From contig LWCA01000699.1 of the NCBI GenBank assembly GCA_001642005.1, positions 1-20,181 on the forward strand: a stretch of 20,181 bases of DNA, read 5' to 3'. The DNA comes from Intoshia linei. Its lineage: Eukaryota; Orthonectida; Rhopaluridae. Position numbers and translations under genes: made by a program. The first letter of the stretch is position 1, and every line of letters begins with the position of its first letter. Shown one piece after another: positions 10,866 to 19,635 of the stretch. Below the pieces are notes generated by a model that was given only the letters and a program-made list of their open reading frames with translations, had not been told where the DNA came from and made no database searches.

Positions 10866-11536
10866 AAAAATGTAGACTTAACTTGAAAAAAACATAGAAC
10901 TATGATAACACAAAATTGTTATAGATGACATGGCTTTAAATTTGAATAAGAAAACTTTTTAACATAAAAAACGCTGTGGGATATCAGATTTATCAATATC
11001 ATTTTGTAATGGTATGTATGAAAGATAGGTTATTAAATCTGAAGGTATCTTGTAGATTTGATGTCCGAATCTGACATTATAATTTATTGATAAAATACAC
11101 ATGCTCAACTAAGTTTATTAATATTAAAGTGATTTTCACCCCTATTTCTTTATTGGAAATGTGTAGACGTTCAGTGCTCATTTTTTTTGAAATTGTAGGA
11201 TCAATATTTACATTTTCAAATTTTATTTTACAATTTGTTTATCGAAATATTTGAAAAATATATTAAAAATTATATTTAACCGGGAATGTGTAGATTTCTG
11301 GCGTTGAAATTTTGTATATGAATCAAATGGAATAAGCTCTATAAGAATAGTTTCTTTTTTAATTTGCGGACCGTTAATTATTTTACATTTTTAGTTTTAA
11401 TAAAATATTTCGGAAAAAAATATATGAAAACTAAAATGCTTTTTTGACCGTGAAGGTGATATTTATTCAGAGTGAAATTTTTTGTGTGTTAACAGGATAC
11501 AACTGTACCGCCTGTAATTTTTTTTAATTTTAGTGA

Positions 11537-11853
11537 TGTTTTCATTAAAAAAAAAGGTAATTTGTGGTTTTGGCCCTGAAGATATATTTTTTTTTAAATT
11601 TATGATTTTAAAATCTGTATCAGAGTGTATATTTTTTTAAATGCTCGAACTCGTTTGATTTTCAAAAAAAAGAATAATTGGGCTTTTTTACCCGTAAGAT
11701 GTGAGTTTGGATGGTTGAAATTAATCTTACTTTTACCCGGAAAAAACAGTAATAGAAATGTGGACTTTATAAAATTGTAAGACTGGTAGTGATTGAAATA
11801 AACGATAACACACAGACAGACGAACAAAGCATATTATATAAGTAAGGATTACA
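11537..11853 (-). repeat. Dispersed repeat, copy B (inverted relative to copy A)
   Basis: On the minus strand this matches copy A at 8571-9052 from TCCTTACTTA to TTAATGAAAACA, without the 136-bp insertion. Together with copy A it forms long inverted arms around CD225-like gene B. A third, short diverged fragment with the CTCGTTT...AATAATTG pattern lies at about 15257-15305 inside a KMT2-like intron. Confidence 0.8.
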
Positions 11854-12357
11854 TGAGTTATTCTTTTATTCCAGGTTTCATTGTACGAAGTACATAATAG
11901 TCAAGCTAGTATTGAAAAAAAGTAAGATTAAATAAATATAAAGTTTTCATACTTTAAAGATTTTGGAAATTTGGTCAATATTGCATATAATAGTAAGATT
12001 ACATTTTTGGAGATTTTCCAATAAACTTTTAAATACAAATAATCTACAATTTAAAGGTGATTAAACTTAAAGACTAATACATCGCTCTTTTCGTACAATC
12101 ACCAAAAAAATTAATACATTTCATAATGTATTAATAATGATAAGTTTTTTTATCATGGGAGTAATTTTTTTTAATTCGAAAATGTATTTCCATACATTTT
12201 GTACGTTTTTATACAGATAGCATACTGAATGTCACATTAGATTTAAAAATTGCGTCGCACTCTAAAATAATTGAATGCCCAATCTACTGTATAAATAGGT
12301 AAGTCTACTCAAGAGATTCTTTCAAACCTTGCAAAGTTGAAAAAATTAAATAAATTA

Positions 12358-12363
12358 TTTAAT
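12358..12363 (-). terminator. Candidate ATTAAA poly(A) signal of the KMT2-like gene
   Basis: On the minus strand ATTAAA lies 55 nt after the stop codon (12421-12419). No exact AATAAA is nearer. This variant signal is common in animals, so the gene may end here. Confidence 0.35.
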
Positions 12364-12418
12364 ATAAATATAAAAACAACAAATATGAATAAAGTGAAAT
12401 GTCTATATCTTGATAAAA

Positions 12419-15400
12419 TTAATTGAAACGACTAAATTCATCATTTCGAGGAGAATCTGAGTTATATACATTAGATATATCATTAGGGAGAGAAGGATTA
12501 AAATTGAGTTCATCGGATCTAGCCATTTGATTTGGAAATCCAAGCGGAGATTCATCCGAAAAAAATGGCATATTGGCAGAATTAAAATTTGCATCATCGC
12601 CTAATAACATGTAGTCTTTTGAAGAAAGATCATTATCATTCAATATATAAGATGGCATTGAAATTTCGTGAGAAAGTGGAGATTCTTGAATATCTAAATA
12701 ATAGAAATTAAAAGTTTTAAATGCAGTCATTACAGATTAAAGAAATGAATAAATGAAAATAACAAAAAATTATAAATAAATATTTACCAAAAGGTTTCTG
12801 ATTGTTATCAGGTTTAAAATCACTTTCCTTTTCAATGTTTTTTTTCAATTCCTAAATTCAATTAGCCATGATAAATAAAAAATGTACCTTTTTGTGTCGA
12901 CGAATAATTACGCGATTGTTTTTGGCTTTCATCTAAAAATCACTTAAAACAAATATAATCATCATTTACAATATATTCGGGTTTTATATTTACAGGAAGT
13001 TTACGCCAAATTTTCAAAATTTCTTTACTTCTCTTTTCCCAATCTAAAGAATATAATTCAAAGTTAAAAAATACACTAATACCTGGGATTTCATTAATCA
13101 TATTTGGATAATTTATATTGCAATACAATACAGAAGAAATTGTAGCCAACTTGTTTAATTTTTCATCCATTTTCCACTTTTCAGATGTAGATACGTTTTG
13201 AGAACACAATAAAATATTATTTATAAATTGTTCATCATATTGAGAGTTTTTGTCGGGAAGCATTATTGGATATTGGGATCGAGTATAATCCATTTGCTTG
13301 GTTTTAACAGGATCATTGTCTGTACCCATTTGTGATTTTTGAGTTGGACACATTTTTGGCTTCGTATCTGTTAGACAAATATTCATATTTTGCGAAATTT
13401 GATCTTAAAATAGTGATAAATTAGTAAATCTTAATTATTATTTTTGTCAATCACAATTATTTATAAAATCAAAGAAAATGAAATAATATTGATTAAATTA
13501 CCTGCTATAAACTGATCAACAATACTTTGTTCATAAGAATTTTTATATTCATCGTTATTCAAACTTGAATCCTTGTTAATCGAACCAGTCGGTACTGTGT
13601 AGTTATCCAGAATAGACCCTTTTTCCAAAGCATCAGAAGGAAGTCGGGTCACAGTTACATGAGAAGAAGAGGCAGCATTGGAAATTTCAGAATCAGCATA
13701 ATCAATTTGCATTCTCAAATCATTATCTTCGTTCAATAAGGAACATAGTTCGGTTTCGTTAGATTTTATTCTTTCAATTTCATTTTCCACTACACTGTCA
13801 GCATATTCAATTTCTCTGTCGTGTGGTTCGGGTAAAACTCCATGAGGTTTAATTAATTCTTTGTCGCAAGATTTCATAATTTTGTTTAAATTCGATGGAT
13901 TTAAATCACTCATTTTATATACATTTCCCATGTCCTTTTCTGAAGAAATATTTGCAGGTTGTACAATATCTATACTATCTGGGTTAATTGTATAAATGTT
14001 TTCTTTTATAGAAATATTGAGTTTTGAGGGTACTTTAGGTGATTCTGGTATATTAATGTTATTTAAAATATCTAAATAATTATAAATTTCATAAAAATTT
14101 TAATTATTATGTTATCATGATAAATGGAACATGTTGTTGGAACTTTCTGTCAATCATCACGTTAAATCTTAAACTTTTCAACGCTAGCCAATAGAATTAT
14201 GAAATTAAGTGCGAATCACGAAATTTTAATTTCTTAACAGGGTCCAAATCATGATCTGTCAACATTTCGTGAACGTGAACTTCTAATATGAACAAATTAT
14301 ATTCTAATATTGTTATAAATAAAGATAAATTCGCATAACTGAAAGTTTTAGATTGAGCATCACTTTCCCTATGTACATTGTACAGTAGGGGTGCTCGATT
14401 TTACAATTATTTTTGAAATCCAAAAAGTACACCGACTATGATAAGGAGGCGGTTGAATAGAATACTATGTAAAAAAGTATTGAAAAAAAACCTCGGGCAA
14501 AGCACTTCAAATTCGGTTAAAAAGAATTATTCCCACATAATTTTATATCAACATTTGTGTCAAGAATTTTCAAAACAATTTTTGATCAAATTTATTAATT
14601 TTAGTAGAAAGAATGTGTGTACAGTTTTTAATTACAAAATACCCATTTTTCACGTGTATGTCTTATTTGATTTTATTAATTAAAATTCATAAAAAAATAT
14701 TAAGATAAATATATAATATAACTTATGTGATGGGAACAATTATGTGTAGTATTTTCTTTTTTTAAATGAAATTCTAACTGTTTTATTTTAATTTTTACAA
14801 AATTCATTTTGAGTTTATAATTAATTTTATATATTCTAACAACTGTGAAATTTACACATTCTACGGGTAAGTCGTAGAATGTATACATTTTATGGACAAG
14901 TTGTAGAATTTGTAAAATTTTCATTTATATTTTAATTTTGGGTTTTAGAAATTTTTTTTGATCCAAACTTTCAAGGTGGTTTTTAAGAGTTTTTTAGGCA
15001 AACTTTCAAGGTAGTTTTAAGATTTTTTTTAAATCAATTTTGAAAGGGGGTTTTTAGGAATTTTTTTAAACAGAACTTAAAACAAACTTACAGTTCGGTT
15101 AAAAAAATCTTATAATCCCCATTGAAAGTTTGATTAAAAAAATCTTAAAACCCCTCTTAAAAGTTCGGTTCAAATATAATTTCCTATAACCCCCCTTCAA
15201 ATTTGGTTCAAAAAATTTCTAAAAAAACCACCTTGAAAGTTTGGTTTTGAAAATTCTATGACTCGTTTAATTTAAAAAAAAATAAAATAATTGAAGTTTT
15301 TGACCCTGAATAACTAATTTCCGAAAATTTTATGTGATATAATCTCACCCTCAAAAAAACTATTGGAAATGGTGTTTTTAAAACTCTACAGCTCTTACTT

Positions 15401-17192
15401 TTAAAAATAAATGTTAACAAACCGATATACATTTTTACCTAAATTACAAGTAAGTATCGATTACCTTCTTTCACGTTTCTATTTGATGGATAAAAACCTA
15501 GATCACTAATTTCGTCTAAAGGAAAAAAACTTTCCTATAAAAATAAATATAATAAATGTAAATAATGTTATTACATATATAGCATCATAAGTAGCCTTCA
15601 CACCCCGTTTTGCTCTGCGTTTTCTTTTTTTGTCACTAGATTCTTCAAGTGAAAGTAACAATTTCATATAATCTGTTCTTTCGTGAACTTTTTTAACTTT
15701 GTGAACTTAAAATTTTATATTAAATTTAAATTTAATAAAAAAAACCAGACATAGCTTTTTCTTTTAATAAGGCATACCCAAAAGCAGTTAACTGAACATT
15801 GGGGAAGTGTTCATCATTAGACTCTTTTTGTTTAATATTGACAGAATTGTACAAATTTTTGTTTTCCGGGTCATCCTCACAAATCGAACACATGAAAAAA
15901 TTCGAATCTGTATTCTTCAAGAATTCTGGACTACAGGCAGTATGCATATAACGATAGCAAATGGAGCACATGTTCATATTATCTTTTTCTTTATACCTCG
16001 ATAAGCATCCCATGCAATACTCTAAAGACATGCAATTGATACACACAAAGTCTTTATACTCATCACAGTTTTCCTTGTAAAATGTAACAAATTTATTAAG
16101 ATACAGTGACTTTTCAGACACTATTTCTTTAACTTCTTTAATAACGCTTTCTTCACAGAAACGGCAAATTGTACAATCTTTACAATACCACTCTTCTTCA
16201 GGTACAACACTTAAAGGTGGCGATAAACAAAAAATATGATACCCGAGATCACATCCATCACATAAAATAAGTCTCTCTGGAGAATCCCATTTGAAACAAG
16301 TTTCACATACAATACAACTTGGACATCTCCAACCGCGTTCAATCATATTTGGAGTGATTCTAAAATTTTTATGTTCGATACAATATGAATGAAAGCATTG
16401 TGCACATTGAGCGCAAGAAATAAAATTTCCTTCTTCCTCTTTTCCAAAACTGCCGCAATATAAACAAATATCTTGACTCCATAAAAATTTATCATCGCTA
16501 TTTCCAATAACAATAACGGACCCATCAGTATATTCTTCAGCAATAGATTCACCAGGTAATTCTTTCACGATTTCTGATTTTTTTGGTTTCTTTTTAGATT
16601 TCTTCTTTTTTCTGCTCATGTCAATATTGAGGATTAAATCAGAATTTAACACGGTATTACTGGATTGCGAGCACTGATTAATAGGCTGATCTGTACAAAG
16701 TGGCGAATCAGCGGAATTGGGAAATTTAACGGTTGAATTAATGTACAATTCCTTCGACGGTGAAGGTGTGTTGGAATTGATTGGATTTGATTTGTTTTCT
16801 AAAAATTAATAAACTTTGATTAAAAAATAAAAACTAGTTTGATTGTCATTGCATGTCTTCTAAAGTAGATAAAGAAATGAAAAAAATAAAATTACAATTT
16901 TTTCTTTGACTTGTACATTTGAATCGTATTTACAAATTTCACTTGTGCTTTCACATTCAATTTTACTATTTTTCTCGTCATTAGTCAAGAAACTTGACAA
17001 TTCTGTAGTTTCTTTGCTTTTTTGTACATTAGATATATCAAATTTTGTTTCAATTTCATTTTGAGTTTCTAGATTGTTTTGTACAATTGTAGTTTCCGAA
17101 ATAATGGCTTCGTTTTTAACTATTATTTTTTCAGAAATAATTTCATTCAATTTTTCATCAGGTTCATGGCTGATATTTAAAGAATTATCCAT
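12419..17192 (-). CDS. KMT2C/D N-terminal-half homologue: PHD cluster plus HMG box, no SET (Lpt/Cmi-like, 11 exons)
   Basis: Chromatin reader of the COMPASS-like KMT2C/D (MLL3/4, Trr) enhancer complex, acting in the nucleus. Minus-strand exons: 17192-16896, 16859-16835, 16798-15746, 15705-15575, 15534-15465, 14071-13502, 13403-13083, 13043-12970, 12932-12888, 12851-12788, 12693-12419. All junctions are GT-AG with matching phase, giving 974 aa. A Lys-rich NLS-like run (RKKKKSKKKPKK, about 170-181) precedes the PHD cluster. PHD-a (about 219-272) has CLYCGSFG and GWRCPSC; PHD-b (272-316) has ILCDGCDLGYHIFCL; PHD-c (319-414) ends FFMCSIC. Order and spacing match the second PHD cluster of KMT2C/D. 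The HMG box (about 791-862) has KWKMDEKLNKLATISSVLY, then DWEKRSKEILKIWRK, then YIMKAKNNR, as in KMT2C/D. No first PHD cluster, FYRN/FYRC or SET domain is encoded, as in fly Lpt/Cmi, which is separate from trr. Exon 2 is the least certain. Confidence 0.85.
12852..12969 (-). other. Two very short introns around HMG-box exon 9 (37 and 36 nt)
   Basis: Introns 12969-12933 (37 nt) and 12887-12852 (36 nt) flank a 45-nt exon encoding MKAKNNRVIIRRHKK. Joined to the preceding EYI, this restores the C-terminal HMG-box segment seen in KMT2C/D (YVQKARDNRA-like). Without these splices the minus-strand frame stops at a TGA after YICFK. Confidence 0.8.
13044..13082 (-). other. 39-nt stop-free intron inside the HMG box
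   Basis: It begins GTATTAG and ends TTCTTTAG on the minus strand, in phase 1. Removal joins NEIP to DWEKRSKEI, the KMT2C/D HMG-box pattern. Its length is a multiple of three and it has no in-frame stop, so retention would insert 13 residues without changing frame. Confidence 0.8.
14351..14400. repeat. Imperfect hairpin, possibly a fold-back MITE core
   Basis: CCCTATGTACA and TGTACAGTAGGG form the inner stem around a single T at 14378, and GATTGAGCA and TGCTCGATT extend it outward with mismatches. The right half, GGGGTGCTCGATTTT, resembles transposon ends, but no boundaries can be set. Confidence 0.5.
14949..15255. repeat. Fold-back tandem array of about 35-bp units
   Basis: Units with AAACTTTCAAGG(T/A)(G/A)GTTTT spaced by 35-36 bp occur near 14965, 15000 and 15036 in forward orientation. 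From about 15092 to 15255 the same unit runs in reverse orientation (TTGAAAGTTTG, AAGTTCGGTTCAAA, CCACCTTGAAAGTTTGG) in four diverged copies. The whole is a head-to-head array able to form a long hairpin in pre-mRNA. Confidence 0.8.
16835..16859 (-). other. Predicted 25-nt microexon between two 36-nt introns
   Basis: Exon 1 ends in phase 0 at 16896 and the PHD exon starts at 16798 needing one leftover base, so a direct join is out of frame. The 25-nt segment coding KTCNDNQT plus one base, bounded by CTACTTTAG and CTA|GTTTTT, is the simplest fix. Both flanking introns (16895-16860 and 16834-16799) would be 36 nt. An alternative is a start inside the PHD exon. Confidence 0.55.
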
Positions 17193-17964
17193 TTATAATT
17201 TTTTATTTATGATTTTGAGTTGAGAATTTAATTTAATTGATAATTATAACGTAATGATTTTGTAACCATAGTGTAACATTTAACAATATTGAAATCAATA
17301 AAATTATATTGACTGTAAACAGAATAGGAAAAGGGATAATTTGCTCTTCATTCATTTTATTTTGTTGATTTTTAAGTGTATGCAGTGTTGAATTAATTTT
17401 TATAGTTAATTAGACAATGATTTCTTATAACCCTAATGATTAGGGTGTCACACCATCAAAGAATTAAGAACAATTAGCACTAAAACTGTATTTTTAAAAC
17501 AGAAAAACTAATTAGCAATCAAAAACATTTAACGCTATCTATTCGACTTGCATTTGTCATTTTAAATATGACGGAGAAATTAAAACTGAATTTTATTTTA
17601 ACGGAAATTGAGTTTGGGCTTTTAAACGTGGTACCAATTTTATAATATTGTTCTCCATGTTTAGTTATACACTTTATTTTTTTAAATTTGTTTCTATCTA
17701 AATTGCTTGGATTTTATTAACGATTTATATCTCGAATTCTGGCTCTTTACATTATTTAAATTTTATTGAATGCATAATATGAATTGCATATAATTTAGCA
17801 GACATGACCATTTATAAGAGTAATTTCATACCACATTTTGTTTATATTATACAGATATTATTTATCTATTACCGGAAACGTTACAACGAGTAATGCTATT
17901 TGCCGATAATAAAAATAAATTATAATTTAATTTTATACATATTTTCTATCTCTGTTAACAACAA
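17193..17964. other. Intergenic region upstream of the KMT2-like gene
   Basis: No open frame is supported. On the minus strand this is the 3' flank of the DNAAF4-like gene (a possible ATTAAA at 17926-17931) and the 5' flank of the KMT2-like gene. A perfect 17-nt palindrome built from telomere-like hexamers lies at 17430-17446. Confidence 0.6.
17430..17446. repeat. Palindrome of inverted TTAGGG-like hexamers
   Basis: ACCCTAAT-G-ATTAGGGT is a perfect inverted repeat with 8-bp arms. It places one CCCTAA and one TTAGGG head to head. With a single hexamer per arm this is weak evidence for telomeric DNA and may simply be a protein-binding site or chance. Confidence 0.6.
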
Positions 17965-19039
17965 TTATTTCCTATTCTTTTTAATTAAAGTTTCTAGATA
18001 TACAAAATCTTTTATTAATCCTTTATTGGATGGATCAAGTAAGGCTGCTGTTTTATAGTCGCTACATGCTAAATTTATAATCAATAAATCTATTATAGTT
18101 TGATATACTAACCTTCTTTAACCATATCAAAATATAGAAAACAGGCTCCACGTTTTGCATAGAGTTTGACTCTCATTAATCGATTACTATCACATCTGGG
18201 TTCGATTAGATCTATTGCCTAAAAATGTTAAATTTACCAAGTTAATTAATTATTGCATGAAAAAAAAGGAATGCATTGAATGTTTCAATAGCATTTATAG
18301 TTTTTTTACATAAAAAATATTTACGTTAGAGATATCGTCAATGCATTTCATGTAATTTTTGACAACAAAATGACAGGTTGAACGGTTAGAATATGCTCTA
18401 AGTAAAAATATAGTAAATCTAATTTATAATAATATTTAATTGTAGTATTTACTATTATAATAGTAACTATAGACTTTAATAATTATTAAATTTTATTAAC
18501 AAGTTTTGTATCAACCAATTTGAATTTATTTAAAATATATACACAACTTAAATTAATGTTTTTGCTAAGGACATTAATAGATATGAGAAACAAAACATAA
18601 TTCAATTTTTTTGGGCTGATTTAATTAGTTAACTGTCTTATATAACTAATATAATCAAATCTTCCTATCTAATTATATGTTCGAAGTGTATCAGTATTGA
18701 ATGTTCAACATTTGACTAAGTAATTCCTAGAATCTATAACTACACCTTATGTATAAAGAAATCAAACTATCTTATGGTCTTAAGTTAAAAATACTTAACA
18801 CAAAAATTAATAGTAGCATGGAGAGGGGACTAGGGACATATGGCCGGGTCTACAATCATGAGGGCCATACGTTTTGAATTTATTAATAGGTAATGTTGGA
18901 AGTGCTCTTCACTGCTTTAAATATGGCAGTGCTGTAGAATAATAATATAAAAACATACTTGTAATCTTTAGGTCTCAGATAGATTAAAGCATTGTATGCA
19001 TTAATTGATCCGTGGTACAGTTTTCTCGTAAATAAATCT
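17965..19039 (-). CDS. DNAAF4 (DYX1C1)-like TPR domain, 5' part not found
   Basis: Four minus-strand exons, 19039-18959, 18397-18325, 18218-18113 and 18068-17965, join in phase (2, 0, 1) through introns of 561, 106 and 44 nt and end at TAA. They encode about 120 aa of TPR helices: HGSINAYNALIYL, AYSNRSTCHFVVKNYMKCID, AIDLIEP, RVKLYAKRGACF, and CSDYKTAALLDPSNKG. These follow the C-terminal TPR region of DNAAF4, which assembles axonemal dynein arms in the cytoplasm with HSP90/HSP70, in order and spacing. The N-terminal CS domain expected of the full protein (about 420 aa in human) is not visible up to 19635. It may lie beyond the right edge, or the gene may be truncated. Other short TPR co-chaperones are possible. 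The 5' boundary at 19039 is an AG acceptor, not a start codon. Confidence 0.6.
18398..18958 (-). other. 561-nt intron of the DNAAF4-like gene
   Basis: The donor is AA|GTATGT and the acceptor is TTACTTAG; joining restores DYKAYSNRS in phase 2. The interior is AT-rich except for a GC-richer patch at about 18818-18880 (GAGAGGGGACTAGGGAC, GGCCGGGTC, GAGGGCCAT), which may be a transposon fragment. Confidence 0.65.
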
Positions 19040-19367
19040 CTAAATTAATTATTAATAATTATAAAGTTTTTGTATTTTTAAAATTTGTCTGCGTAACAGG
19101 GTGTCCACTCTTTTAAAGATCAAAAGGTATATTTGCATATAGATGTATTTTTATGCACTGATTACGATTATGTATACATTGTATGTTTTAATTAAGATTT
19201 TCTTCGCCTATTTTTTAAAACGTCTTTTAATAAAATAAACGTAAACATACCATTATTTATTTTACAATACATTTGAAGTTAATATTGATAAATGCCAAAA
19301 GTTAATAATTTAATCTGTAAAAATGGTTTAAATTGGACACGTTCATATGGTGTAGTGATTAGTGTAC

Positions 19368-19598
19368 CTCTAGATCAGGGGTGCACAACCTGCGGCCTTA
19401 CGGCCGCATGCGGCCGTGGGAAATCCATGCCATTATAATGCAATATATCATTTTACTTCAAATTCAAAAGAAATATTTTTATCCAAATGGATTTAAACTC
19501 TTTTAATGTTAAATTAAATTTTGTGCGGCCGTAGTATCAATGAATAAAGTAGCTTTGCTGCTGAATTGATGAAAAGGTTGCGCACCCCTGCTCTAAAT
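19368..19598. repeat. 8-bp target site duplication pair flanking the MITE
   Basis: CTCTAGAT at 19368-19375 and CTCTAAAT at 19591-19598 abut the element ends and match at 7 of 8 bases. Eight base pairs is the target duplication length of hAT transposases. Confidence 0.8.
19376..19590. mobile_element. Non-autonomous hAT element (MITE, 215 bp)
   Basis: The left end CAGGGGTGCACAACC and the reverse complement of the right end, CAGGGGTGCGCAACC, match at 14 of 15 bases. The CAGGGGTG start and 8-bp flanking duplications fit the hAT superfamily. Subterminal GCGGCC blocks lie near both ends (about 19391-19417 and 19525-19531). There is no transposase coding; it would need a hAT enzyme supplied in trans. 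Confidence 0.85.
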
Positions 19599-19635
19599 AG
19601 TCTATGCATATTGTCGACAATTAATAAAATTATGA

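Larger units (their letters stand above)
10294..12418. other. Long intergenic region without a supported gene
   Basis: This stretch of 2.1 kb is AT-rich and contains the promoter side of CD225-like gene B, a possible hAT terminus near 10831, repeat copy B (11537-11853) and the 3' flank of the KMT2-like gene. Open frames at 10431-10667 and 11600-11827 are short, and the second lies inside the repeat. I see no conserved motif, tRNA or SET-domain coding sequence here. Confidence 0.65.
14072..15464 (-). other. Large intron of the KMT2-like gene (1393 nt)
   Basis: The donor follows NVKE (GAAG|GTAATC) and the acceptor ATTATTTAG precedes ATATTTTAAAT; both sides are phase 1 and join NVKE to DILNNINIPESPK. 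The interior holds a fold-back tandem array (14949-15255), a fragment of the dispersed repeat (15257-15305) and a hairpin near 14351-14400. An 81-codon plus-strand frame at 14438-14683 lacks recognisable features and is likely chance. Confidence 0.75.
19040..19635. other. Region between DNAAF4-like exons and the right-edge open frame
   Basis: No exon could be supported on either strand. The region contains the hAT-type MITE and otherwise AT-rich sequence. It may be an intron of the DNAAF4-like gene, or a shared intergenic region between two head-to-head genes. Confidence 0.5.

Noticed and set aside
11600-11827. 75-codon minus-strand open frame in 10.3-12.4 kb
   Set aside because: It lies wholly inside repeat copy B; the matching frame in copy A is broken by stops, so it is not a conserved protein.
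12940-13386. Reading 12940-13386 as one uninterrupted coding exon
   Set aside because: The KMT2C/D HMG-box pattern requires removal of 13044-13082, and the end YIVNDDYICFK is intron read-through; splicing at 12970 restores YIMKAKNNR.
14438-14683. 81-codon plus-strand open frame in the large KMT2-like intron
   Set aside because: Composition follows the surrounding AT-rich intron, there is no recognisable motif, and it is adjacent to repeats.
14949-15255. CRISPR-like array
   Set aside because: Units are diverged, adjacent without unique spacers, change orientation midway and lie in an intron of a eukaryotic gene.
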